Below are positions 1 to 7,916 of a stretch of 64,000 nucleotides of DNA, piece after piece. The stretch is from contig PKDZ01000039.1 of NCBI GenBank assembly GCA_002862785.1, positions 1 to 64,000 of the forward strand, given 5' to 3'. The stretch's first letter is position 1, and each line of letters opens with the position of its first letter. The notes below the pieces were generated by a model. It did no database searches. It had not been told where the DNA came from and saw nothing but the letters and a program-made list of their open reading frames with translations. A program made the position numbers and the translations under genes. This DNA comes from Flavobacteriales bacterium (GTDB taxonomy: Bacteria; Bacteroidota; Bacteroidia; Flavobacteriales_D; Sanyastnellaceae).

Positions 1-759
1 GGGCTGGTCAATGGAATTCCCGTTTGCTACCGGGTCCGTACCCTCGGCACATACGGGTCGCCGGGCATCCTTGATCCCATCGAGAACTGGAGCGCCATCC
101 GTTGCGCCACGCCCTTTGATACCGAGCCCCCCTGTCCGCCTGAATTCGAAGTGGACGCGGATTGCGTCGAGGAGACCGTGACCCTCCGGTGGCGGACGGC
201 GGCCTGCGCCGAGGACGTGACGGCCTTTCGGGTCTATCGAAGCGACAGCCTAGACGGCGCCCTGACCTTTCTGACGGAATGGGAGCAGGACGGGGACACG
301 GTGCGGGTGCTGGACCTCGACCTCCTCGGGGGTTCCATTGCCGGATGCTGGACCATGACGGCACTGGACAGTCTGATGCCGGGTCCCGATGGCGCGCTGC
401 GTCAGAATGAGAGCGCGTGGAGCGACACGGTCTGCACCGACAACTGTCCCTTCTACTTCCTGCCCAACATCTTCACCCCCAACCTCGACGGACAGAACGA
501 CCGTTTCCAGCCCTTCCCATGGAAATTCGTGGACAGCGTCGATTTCCGGGTCTTCAACCGATGGGGGGAACAGGTTTGGCACACGGCCAATCCCCAGCTC
601 GATTGGGACGGCACCCACGGCACCACAGGGTCCATCTGTGCGGACGGGACGTACCATTACACCTGCACCGCTTACACGCGCCGCCTGGTGGGCATCGTAC
701 CCGAGCGGTTTTCCGGAACCTTCCAGCTCCTGGGCGGTTTGGTCCCTGGCGAAGAATGA
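1..759 (+). CDS. C-terminal part of a T9SS-secreted protein with a gliding-motility (CHU_C, type B) sorting domain
   Basis: The frame is open from base 1, so the N-terminus lies outside the window; 252 residues are visible. The first half looks like fibronectin type III beta sandwich material (for example VTLRW and FRVYRSD). The last ~95 residues are the gliding-motility-associated C-terminal domain: the entry motif LPNIFTPNLDGQND, then VFNRWGEQVW and DGTYHYTC, ending in a short strand. In Bacteroidota this domain directs type IX secretion and usually marks large surface proteins. The passenger function cannot be told from this fragment. The stop lies 7 bases before ribE. The domain call is firm; the overall role is not. 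Confidence 0.85.
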   Translation, partial: GLVNGIPVCYRVRTLGTYGSPGILDPIENWSAIRCATPFDTEPPCPPEFEVDADCVEETVTLRWRTAACAEDVTAFRVYRSDSLDGALTFLTEWEQDGDTVRVLDLDLLGGSIAGCWTMTALDSLMPGPDGALRQNESAWSDTVCTDNCPFYFLPNIFTPNLDGQNDRFQPFPWKFVDSVDFRVFNRWGEQVWHTANPQLDWDGTHGTTGSICADGTYHYTCTAYTRRLVGIVPERFSGTFQLLGGLVPGEE

Positions 760-766
760 GTATCCC

Positions 767-1357
767 ATGTTCACCGGCATCATCGAGACCCTTGGCACGT
801 TGACCGCCCTCCGGGACGAGGGCACCAACCGTCATTTCACCCTCATCTCCGAGCTGGCCCCCGAGCTCAAGGTGGACCAGAGCGTGGCCCACGACGGCGT
901 CTGTCTCACGGTCGTGGAGGTGGACGGTGACCGCTACACGGTGACGGCGGTGGAGGAGACGCTCCTCCGCACCCAGTTGGGCGACCGGACGGTCGGCGAC
1001 GTGTTGAACCTCGAGCGGTGCACCAAGGTGGGAGATCGGCTGGATGGCCACATCGTGCAAGGCCATGTGGACACCACGGCGACGGTGACCGGAATTGATG
1101 CCCGCGACGGCTCCTGGAATGTCCACTTCACCCACCCTGAGGCCGACCATCACCTGACGGTGCAAAAGGGGTCCATCACCGTCAACGGGGTCTCCCTGAC
1201 CGTGGTCGATTCCACGCCCTCGGGATTTTCGGTGACCATCATCCCGTACACCTGGGAGCACACCGGATTCCATCGCATGGAGGTCGGGGACAGGGTCAAC
1301 CTCGAGTTTGACATCGTGGGCAAATACGTGGCCGAGATGATGGCCCGCCGGAGCTGA
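767..1357 (+). CDS. ribE: Riboflavin synthase, alpha chain
   Basis: 196 residues, the usual length. The enzyme dismutates two 6,7-dimethyl-8-ribityllumazines to riboflavin and 5-amino-6-ribitylaminouracil in the cytoplasm. The start MFTGIIE is diagnostic and fixes the start codon. The protein is an internal duplication of two lumazine-binding barrels: the first carries HDGVCLTV and the second NGVSLTV, with GHIVQGHVD at the junction. It follows the sorting-domain gene by 7 bases and is convergent with lptB 19 bases further on. Other rib genes are not in the window. Confidence 0.95.
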   Translation: MFTGIIETLGTLTALRDEGTNRHFTLISELAPELKVDQSVAHDGVCLTVVEVDGDRYTVTAVEETLLRTQLGDRTVGDVLNLERCTKVGDRLDGHIVQGHVDTTATVTGIDARDGSWNVHFTHPEADHHLTVQKGSITVNGVSLTVVDSTPSGFSVTIIPYTWEHTGFHRMEVGDRVNLEFDIVGKYVAEMMARRS

Positions 1358-1376
1358 GTCTTCGGCCGTGGCGCGA

Positions 1377-2138
1377 TCAGGAACCCGCGCCTTCCTGTTG
1401 GCTCCGCAGCACGAAATTCTGGCCCAGATAGACCTTGCGGACCTGCGGGTCCGCCGCCAATTCCTCGGCCGTTCCCGCCTTGAGGATGCGCCCTTCGAAA
1501 AGCAGGTAGGCGCGGTCGGTGATGTGCAACGTTTCCTGCACGTTGTGGTCGGTGATCAAGATGCCGATGCCCTTGGTCCGCAACTGGGACACGATTTGCT
1601 GGATGTCTTCCACAGCAATGGGATCGACTCCAGCAAAGGGCTCGTCGAGCAGGATGAAGCGGGGATCCGCTGCCAGGGCTCGGGCAATCTCGGTCCGCCG
1701 TTTCTCGCCTCCGCTCAGCACATCGCCCCTGTTTTTTCGGACGTGTGCGAGGCCGAATTCCTCGAGCAGTTCCTCGAGGCGCGCGGTGCGGTCGGCCGGG
1801 TCCGGTCTGTGCAGCTCCAGGACGGCGAGGATGTTGTCCTCCACACTCAGCTTGCGGAAGACCGATGCCTCCTGCGGCAGATAGCCGATGCCGCGCTGGG
1901 CGCGCCGGTACATCGGTTCGCGGGTCAGGTCATGGGTGACACCCTCGTCGTCGAGGAGGGTCACGGACCCCCCATCGGGCTGAACGAGTCCGGTCACCAT
2001 GTAGAACGAGGTGGTCTTGCCCGCTCCATTGGGCCCGAGGAGCCCCACGACTTCGCCCGTTCCGACTTCGAAGCCGACCTCATCGACCACCTTGCGGCGA
2101 CCGTATTGCTTGACGATGGCGTGGGCGGTCAGTTTCAT
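1377..2138 (-). CDS. lptB: LPS export ABC transporter ATP-binding protein LptB
   Basis: 253 residues. This is the cytoplasmic ATPase that drives lipopolysaccharide extraction from the inner membrane with LptF/G and LptC. Visible motifs are Walker [10 protein letters not shown], signature LSGGEKRR, Walker [13 protein letters not shown] and the switch histidine in LITDHNV. The pattern [18 protein letters not shown] is typical of LptB. The start [13 protein letters not shown] overlaps the tatC stop by four bases (ATGA), so the two are translationally coupled. The frame continues open upstream inside tatC, which is not meaningful. LptC is encoded at 32531-33100, so Lpt genes are split between clusters. 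Confidence 0.95.
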   Translation of the reverse strand: MKLTAHAIVKQYGRRKVVDEVGFEVGTGEVVGLLGPNGAGKTTSFYMVTGLVQPDGGSVTLLDDEGVTHDLTREPMYRRAQRGIGYLPQEASVFRKLSVEDNILAVLELHRPDPADRTARLEELLEEFGLAHVRKNRGDVLSGGEKRRTEIARALAADPRFILLDEPFAGVDPIAVEDIQQIVSQLRTKGIGILITDHNVQETLHITDRAYLLFEGRILKAGTAEELAADPQVRKVYLGQNFVLRSQQEGAGS

Positions 2139-2968
2139 GCGGAAGGGGCGCTGGTGCTTTCGTCGGCCTGTTGGCGACGCTGGATGCGGCGGGCTTGCAG
2201 GATGCCAATCTCGTACAGGCCGAGGACGGGCAGCGAGACCAGCACTTGGCTGGTGATGTCCGGCGGGGTGATGATGGCCGCGACAATCAGGGTCACGACG
2301 AGCGTGTGCTTCCGGAACGTCTTCAGCCCGGCCGGCGTGACGAGTCCCATCTTGGCGAGGAAGTGGATGACAACCGGCACCTGAAAGATCAGGCCAGCCG
2401 CCAACGTGATGCTGGCCACCGTCTTGAGGTAGCTCATCAGGGCAATCCGAGCTTGGACGTCGCCAATCTCGTAGTGGCCCAGAAACTGCAGACTCAGCGG
2501 GGCAATCACAAAGTAGCCGAAGCACACTCCGAGGAAGAACAGAAAGCTGGCCGCCCAGGTGACCCCGCGCACGGCCTTCGCCTCGTTGCCATGCAGCCCT
2601 GGCTTGACGAACCGCCAGATCTGGCCGAAGGTGAGGGGGAAGGCGAGGATGAAGCCCCCGATGGCGGAAACGAGGATGTGGGCGGAGAAGTTGCCGAGCA
2701 TCGTCGTGTTGATCAGCTCGTAGTGGATCTCGGTCACGCACAACCGGTCTCCGGCTCCGGTCAGATGTCCGAGGGCACACCAGGCACGGAAGGTGATGAA
2801 GTCGGGGTTGCGTGGCGCGAAAATGAGCCGATTGAACACCCAGTCCTTGGCGATGAAGAGCACAATGGCGGCGGTGAGGATGCCCAGGAGGGCGAAAAAC
2901 AGGCGCCGCCTCAATTCCTCGAGGTGGTCCATGAACCCCATGTCTTGCTGTGCGTCTCCGTCGGCCAT
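2135..2968 (-). CDS. tatC: Sec-independent protein translocase subunit TatC
   Basis: 277 residues, six predicted membrane helices. TatC is the inner-membrane receptor for folded proteins with twin-arginine signal peptides. The N-terminal signature [16 protein letters not shown] matches the family, including the conserved acidic residue and LR pair; the first periplasmic loop is long, as in Bacteroidota. It lies 13 bases downstream of kdsD and overlaps lptB by four bases, giving a kdsD-tatC-lptB operon. No tatA is nearby. A cytoplasmic C-terminal tail of ~20 residues is rich in Q, R and S. Confidence 0.95.
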   Translation of the reverse strand: MADGDAQQDMGFMDHLEELRRRLFFALLGILTAAIVLFIAKDWVFNRLIFAPRNPDFITFRAWCALGHLTGAGDRLCVTEIHYELINTTMLGNFSAHILVSAIGGFILAFPLTFGQIWRFVKPGLHGNEAKAVRGVTWAASFLFFLGVCFGYFVIAPLSLQFLGHYEIGDVQARIALMSYLKTVASITLAAGLIFQVPVVIHFLAKMGLVTPAGLKTFRKHTLVVTLIVAAIITPPDITSQVLVSLPVLGLYEIGILQARRIQRRQQADESTSAPSA

Positions 2969-2981
2969 GTCTGCGGTGGTC

Positions 2982-3995
2982 TCAGCGGATGCCCGCGTCC
3001 ATCAATTGGTGGAGGTGCACGAAACCGAGGAAGCGACCGTCGGCCTCGGTGACGACGATTTGTGAGATGCGCTCCATCTCGATGCGCTCTAGAGCGTCGG
3101 CTGCGAGGGTGTCCTGGTCCAGGCAATGGGGGGCGCGGTTCATGACCGCCTCCGCCTGCAGGCTTGCCCATTCTGCCGGGTCCCGTTCCAGCGCCCGACG
3201 CAGGTCGCCGTCAGTCACGATGCCGAGGAGCTGTTCCGCCCCGTCGAGCACGGCGACGGCACCGACCCGTCCGGAAGACACCGCGGGCACGACGTCGCGG
3301 AGGCCGCAGTCCGGAGCGATGGTCACACGGGAAATGTCATCAACGAGGTCGCCAAGGCGCAGCAGCAACCGGCGGCCCAAGCTGCCTCCGGGGTGATGTC
3401 GCGCGAAATCCTCACTGCTGAATCCGCGGGCCTCCATCAGGGCCATCGCCAGCGCGTCGCCCATCGCGAGCTGGGCGGCGGACGACGTGGTGGGCGCGAG
3501 GTCGTGCGGGCAAGCCTCCTGTTCCACGCCCACATCGAGGGTGTGCAGGGCAGCCTTGGCGACCGGGCTGTCGGTCCGTCCCACCATGGCGACAAGGGCA
3601 ATCTGTCGGGCCTGCAACAGGGGCAGGAGTTGGACCAGCTCGGCGGTGGCTCCGCTCTTGGAGACGGCGATGACCACATCCTCCTGTCCGACCATACCGA
3701 GGTCGCCATGCAGGGCGTCAGCAGCGTGCAGGAACGCGGCCGGCGTACCGGTGCTGTTCAGGGTGGCCACGGTCTTCCGGGCCACGTCCGCACTTTTCCC
3801 GATGCCCGTAAAGACGAGACGCCCGCCCGATTCTCCATGTTGGAGAACGAGAGAAACCGTGTGGTCAAAGTCCTCGCCGAGTCGCTCAGCAAGGCCCGCA
3901 ATGGCCTCGGCTTCGAGGCGAAGGGTGCGCAACGCAGCATCCCGTCCGGAGCCGGTTCCGGAGAGCGATGACGAATTGGTGGGCTCTGTTTGCAA
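2982..3995 (-). CDS. kdsD: Arabinose-5-phosphate isomerase, KpsF/GutQ family
   Basis: 337 residues: an N-terminal SIS domain (roughly 25-190, with GIGKSADVARK and VSKSGATAEL) followed by two CBS domains (about 210-337). It interconverts ribulose 5-phosphate and arabinose 5-phosphate, the first step to Kdo for LPS inner core. FARHHPGGSLGRRL is the family signature after the SIS domain. No ATG is available at the proper place; the start chosen is TTG at 3995, giving a short polar leader before the first helix. It is divergent from recQ and heads the operon with tatC and lptB. Confidence 0.92.
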   Translation of the reverse strand: MQTEPTNSSSLSGTGSGRDAALRTLRLEAEAIAGLAERLGEDFDHTVSLVLQHGESGGRLVFTGIGKSADVARKTVATLNSTGTPAAFLHAADALHGDLGMVGQEDVVIAVSKSGATAELVQLLPLLQARQIALVAMVGRTDSPVAKAALHTLDVGVEQEACPHDLAPTTSSAAQLAMGDALAMALMEARGFSSEDFARHHPGGSLGRRLLLRLGDLVDDISRVTIAPDCGLRDVVPAVSSGRVGAVAVLDGAEQLLGIVTDGDLRRALERDPAEWASLQAEAVMNRAPHCLDQDTLAADALERIEMERISQIVVTEADGRFLGFVHLHQLMDAGIR

Positions 3996-4036
3996 AACGC
4001 AGGGTGAAATGAGGTGCCGAAGCGGGTCGGGGACCC

Positions 4037-4043
4037 TATATTG
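4037..4043 (+). promoter_or_regulatory. TATATTG, candidate -7 box for recQ
   Basis: TATATTG lies 16 bases before the recQ ATG in the divergent kdsD-recQ gap. It fits the TAnnTTG pattern seen upstream of many genes here and resembles the Bacteroidota sigma -7 element TAnnTTTG. No clear -33 TTTG is visible. Confidence 0.4.
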
Positions 4044-4059
4044 ATGATGCCAAAGTTAG

Positions 4060-6279
4060 ATGGAGACGCCTGTTGACCCTTTCGTGAATGCTTCGACCCT
4101 CGTGGGGTCCTCCGTGCAGGAGGGTTTGGCCCGGTTCTTCGGTTTTGACCAGTTCAAAGGCGAGCAGGAACAGGTGGTCAACAGCCTGATGGACGGCAAG
4201 AACGTCTTTGTGATCATGCCGACGGGTGGAGGCAAGTCCCTTTGCTACCAGTTGCCGGCCCTCGTCCAAGAGGGAACGGCGATTGTGGTGAGCCCCCTGA
4301 TCGCCCTCATGAAGAACCAGGTGGATGCCATCCGGAGCCATTCGGATGACCCCGACATCGCCCATTACCTGAACAGCTCCTTGAGCAAGGCCGAGATGGT
4401 CCGGGTGAAGGAGGCGGTGGCCACGGGCCGCACGAAGTTGCTCTACGTTGCGCCCGAATCCCTGAACAAGGCCGACAATGCGGATTTCCTGCGGTCGGTC
4501 CGTCTCAGCTTCTTCGCCATTGACGAGGCCCATTGCATTTCGGAGTGGGGCCATGATTTCCGGCCGGAATACCGCCGGCTTCGGGACATCATCAGCGGCA
4601 TCGGGGAGTACCCCATCATCGCCCTGACCGCCACAGCGACCCCCAAGGTCCAACACGACATCCAGAAAAACCTCGGCATCCTCGACGCCGACGTCTACAA
4701 AGCGAGCTTCAACCGGCCCAACCTCTTTTACGAGGTGCGCCCGAAGGTGGAGGCCTTGCGGCAGGTCGTTCAGCACGCTCTGGAGAACCGCGGACGGAGC
4801 GGAATCGTGTATTGCCTCAGCCGCAAGAAGGTGGAGGAAATCGCCGAGACCCTCAAGGTCAATGGGGTGCGCGCCGCGGCCTACCATGCCGGTATGGATT
4901 CGGCCCAGCGGTCACGCATCCAGGATGAGTTCCTCATGCAGGACGTGGATGTGATCGTCGCGACCATTGCCTTCGGAATGGGCATCGACAAGCCCGACGT
5001 CCGGTATGTCATCCATTACGACATGCCGAAGTCGCTCGAAGCCTACTATCAGGAGACGGGCAGGGCTGGTCGGGATGGTGGCGAAGGTCACTGCATCGCC
5101 TTTTACGGTTTGCAGGACATGGAGAAGCTGGAGAAGTTCCTTTCCGGAAAGCCCATCGCAGAGCGCGAAATCGGCCTGCAGCTCCTGCAGGAGGTGGCCG
5201 GCTATGCCGAGACACCAACCTCCCGGCGACAGTACATCCTCCAGTACTTCGGCGAGGACTTCGATCCGACCAGCGGTCCCGGGTGGGACATGGACGACAA
5301 TGCCCGGAACCCACCTGAAGCCTATGAGGGCCGCGAGCACGTCGACCTGGTGCTTCGCCTGGTCGAAGCGACCGGAGGCCGCCACCGCGGCGCGTTCCTT
5401 CGGGACGTTCTGCTCGGCAACGAGACCCAGGAGACGTCGACCTATGCCGGCGAAAAGCTGGCCGCATTCAACGGAAAGGGAGTGGACATGGCCCCCGCCG
5501 AAGCATGGGACGGCATCATCCGTCAGATGGTCTTGGCGGGGTTCCTCAAGAAGAAGACGGAGGAATTCGGGGTGCTGTCGCTGACCGAGGCCGGAGAGGC
5601 CTTCCTCGATGCTCCCCGGGACTTCACCCTCTACAAGGACAAGGGCATGCGCGTTCGGACCACCGAACCGTCTTCGGCGGGTGCGGCCCTGGATGAGCCG
5701 TTGCTCGACCTGCTCCGCAGTCTTCGGAAGGAAGAGAGCACGCGGCTGTCACTGCCTCCCTTCGTCATATTCTCCGACCCCAGCCTCGAGGAGATGGCCA
5801 CGCATTACCCCTGCAACGAAGATGAGCTCCTGATGATCAATGGGGTGGGAGCCTCGAAGGTCCGCAAGTTCGGAGCGCCTTTCCTTGCGTTGATCAAGCA
5901 GCACCTCGAATCCGAGGGCATCGAGCGGATGGAGGACCTCGTGGTCCGGAGCGTCGCTGGCCGCAATGCCGGCAAGGTGAACATCATCCAGAAGCTTGAC
6001 CGGCGCATGTCGCTCGAGGACATTGCGGCGTCCCAGCAGTGTTCCGTGGAGGAGTTGCTTGACGCCATTGAGGGCATCGTCGCCTCCGGCACCAAGGTGG
6101 GCCTGGACTACGTGCTCGAGGAGTACCTCGACGAGGACAGCATCGAAGAGTTGTGGGACTGCTTCATGGAGAGTGAGCAGGGCTCGGTGGCCGAAGTGCT
6201 CGAAGAGATGGAGGACGCCTATAGCGAGGAGGAGATCCGGCTGGTCCGCATCAAGTTCATGAGCGAGGTGGCGAACTGA
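4060..6279 (+). CDS. recQ: ATP-dependent DNA helicase RecQ
   Basis: 739 residues. This is a superfamily 2, 3'-5' helicase of recombinational repair. Motif I PTGGGKSLCYQ is at 54-64, the DEAH box AIDEAHCISEWGHDFR begins near 153, TATATP is motif III, and QETGRAGRDG is motif VI. The canonical RecQ zinc-binding cysteines after SRRQYILQYFGE are absent and replaced by an acidic stretch ending DMDDN, which I recall as usual in Bacteroidota RecQ. An HRDC domain follows (about 545-625), then a helix-turn-helix-like acidic tail. Longer than E. coli RecQ (about 610). It stands alone on the plus strand. Confidence 0.95.
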   Translation: METPVDPFVNASTLVGSSVQEGLARFFGFDQFKGEQEQVVNSLMDGKNVFVIMPTGGGKSLCYQLPALVQEGTAIVVSPLIALMKNQVDAIRSHSDDPDIAHYLNSSLSKAEMVRVKEAVATGRTKLLYVAPESLNKADNADFLRSVRLSFFAIDEAHCISEWGHDFRPEYRRLRDIISGIGEYPIIALTATATPKVQHDIQKNLGILDADVYKASFNRPNLFYEVRPKVEALRQVVQHALENRGRSGIVYCLSRKKVEEIAETLKVNGVRAAAYHAGMDSAQRSRIQDEFLMQDVDVIVATIAFGMGIDKPDVRYVIHYDMPKSLEAYYQETGRAGRDGGEGHCIAFYGLQDMEKLEKFLSGKPIAEREIGLQLLQEVAGYAETPTSRRQYILQYFGEDFDPTSGPGWDMDDNARNPPEAYEGREHVDLVLRLVEATGGRHRGAFLRDVLLGNETQETSTYAGEKLAAFNGKGVDMAPAEAWDGIIRQMVLAGFLKKKTEEFGVLSLTEAGEAFLDAPRDFTLYKDKGMRVRTTEPSSAGAALDEPLLDLLRSLRKEESTRLSLPPFVIFSDPSLEEMATHYPCNEDELLMINGVGASKVRKFGAPFLALIKQHLESEGIERMEDLVVRSVAGRNAGKVNIIQKLDRRMSLEDIAASQQCSVEELLDAIEGIVASGTKVGLDYVLEEYLDEDSIEELWDCFMESEQGSVAEVLEEMEDAYSEEEIRLVRIKFMSEVAN

Positions 6280-6285
6280 CGCGCC

Positions 6286-7518
6286 TCACCCTACACTTCC
6301 CGTCGCGGCCAGCCAGGCCATCATCGCCGTTCCAGTCTCGAGGGCGGCCTCGTCGATGTCGAATTCGGCCGTGTGCAGTCCCGACCGGCATCCCGGACCG
6401 TCCCCTCCAGTACCCAGGCGGTAGAAGCATCCGGGGACCACTTTCTGGTAGAAGCTGAAATCCTCGCCGGTCATCCGCTGGGGGAGGTCCACCACGCGGT
6501 CGGCTCCGAGGAGTTCTTCCGCTTGGCGCCGGCACCGATCGGTGAGGGCGGGGTGGTTGACGACGGGTGGGTAGCCGATGGCGAGGTCGACCTCTGCCCG
6601 GGCGCCAAAGGCGGCCGCCGTGGATTCGGCCACACGGCGGATGGCAGCGCGAAGCGTCTGGGCAGTGGATTCGTCGTAGGTCCGAAGGGTGCCGTCGAGG
6701 ACGACCTCGTCGGGAATGACGTTGCGCGCGTGGCCGCCCGATACCTTGCCGAAGGTGAGGACGGCGGGCTGCGTGGGGTCGCAGCTGCGGCTGACCACGG
6801 TTTGGAGGGCGGTGATGACATGGGCCGCGGCCACAACGGGGTCGACGGTCCGCTGGGGCAGGGCGGCGTGGCCTCCCCGGCCGACGATGCGAATCTGCAA
6901 TTCATCGGCGGCGGCCATGTACGGTCCGCTGCGGAAGCCCACGGTGCCCGCATCCAGTTGCGGATAGACGTGCTGTCCGATGATGCCGTCCACGGTGTTT
7001 GACCCCGTGGAGCGGGGGCCGGTTTCTGGAGCATCGGTGGCCAACGCGCCCTCCGCCACCATGAGGGAGGCGCCGCCGGGCAGGGTTTCCTCTCCCGGTT
7101 GGAACACAAGCTGGATCGTCCCTTGCCAGTGCTCGCGGGTGGAGTTCAGGACCTCGGCCGCACCGAGCAGACAGGCCGTGTGGGCGTCGTGGCCACAGGC
7201 GTGCATCCAGCCGGGGACGGTGCTCGCGTGGGGCCGGTCCACCTCTTGGATGGGCAAGGCGTCCATGTCCGCGCGAAGGGCGAGGTGGCGGGTGCCGGAT
7301 TCGGCGCCGTGCAGGTGGGCCACGATGCCGGCGGCCCCGCGGTCCGCGCACCAGCCCGTCGAGTGCTTGATGCCTATGGCGGTCAGCGCTTCAGAGACAT
7401 AGGCACCTGTCCGGGTCTCCGAGAAGGAGGGCTCTGGGTGGCGGTGCAGGTGCCCACGGTGGCGGCGGACGGAATCGGCCGATTGGGCGGCCGCCTGGAG
7501 GATGGCATTCTTCAACAT
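6286..7518 (-). CDS. M20-family amidohydrolase (N-acyl-amino-acid / hippurate hydrolase type)
   Basis: 410 residues, cytoplasmic, no signal peptide. It has the zinc-binding signature HACGHDAHTACLLG and the dimerisation-domain segment GRGGHAALPQ; RHPEPSF near the N-terminus and the C-terminal GEDFSFY are typical of the IAA-amino acid hydrolase/hippuricase group of M20 peptidases. The likely reaction is hydrolysis of an N-acyl amino acid to carboxylate plus amino acid; the substrate is unknown. The start is one base past the stop of the upstream TauE/SafE gene, so they form one unit. Six bases separate its stop from the recQ stop (convergent). Confidence 0.88.
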   Translation of the reverse strand: MLKNAILQAAAQSADSVRRHRGHLHRHPEPSFSETRTGAYVSEALTAIGIKHSTGWCADRGAAGIVAHLHGAESGTRHLALRADMDALPIQEVDRPHASTVPGWMHACGHDAHTACLLGAAEVLNSTREHWQGTIQLVFQPGEETLPGGASLMVAEGALATDAPETGPRSTGSNTVDGIIGQHVYPQLDAGTVGFRSGPYMAAADELQIRIVGRGGHAALPQRTVDPVVAAAHVITALQTVVSRSCDPTQPAVLTFGKVSGGHARNVIPDEVVLDGTLRTYDESTAQTLRAAIRRVAESTAAAFGARAEVDLAIGYPPVVNHPALTDRCRRQAEELLGADRVVDLPQRMTGEDFSFYQKVVPGCFYRLGTGGDGPGCRSGLHTAEFDIDEAALETGTAMMAWLAATGSVG

Positions 7519-7519
7519 A

Positions 7520-7909
7520 TCACGGGGTCCACAGGGCGCGGGAAGTCTGGATGATCATGCGCAGAGCGACGAGCAGCATCACGATACCGAAGGCCAGGCG
7601 CACTTTGAGGGGATCCATGGCCAGGGCAATGCGGCTGCCGAAGTAGCCCCCGGCGACAAAGGCCACCACCATCACAGCGGCGGCGCGGACGTCCACCTCT
7701 CCGGCTTTCCAATAGTTCATGACCGCCAGCGCCCCAATGGGGGGCAGCATCAGGGCGAGGCTCGTGCCTTGGGCCGCCATCTGGGACAGGCCCATGAAAT
7801 ACATCAAGGCCGGCACAATCAGCAGGCCGCCTCCGATGCCGATGAACCCGCTGAGCACACCGGCTGCGACGCCGATGAGGAGCAGGGTGAGGAGGGAGGT
7901 CAGGTCCAT
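7520..7909 (-). CDS. Half-size TauE/SafE-family membrane permease
   Basis: 129 residues, four predicted membrane helices. GVLSGFIGIGGGLLIVPAL and QGTSLA are the TauE/SafE hallmarks; this family moves sulfite, sulfonates or related organic anions across the inner membrane. Full-length members are about 250 residues with a duplicated core; this protein contains only one repeat, so it would have to work as a dimer. It lies 7 bases after the large outer-membrane protein gene and 1 base before the M20 gene. The substrate is unknown. Confidence 0.82.
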   Translation of the reverse strand: MDLTSLLTLLLIGVAAGVLSGFIGIGGGLLIVPALMYFMGLSQMAAQGTSLALMLPPIGALAVMNYWKAGEVDVRAAAVMVVAFVAGGYFGSRIALAMDPLKVRLAFGIVMLLVALRMIIQTSRALWTP

Positions 7910-7916
7910 GGGAGAA

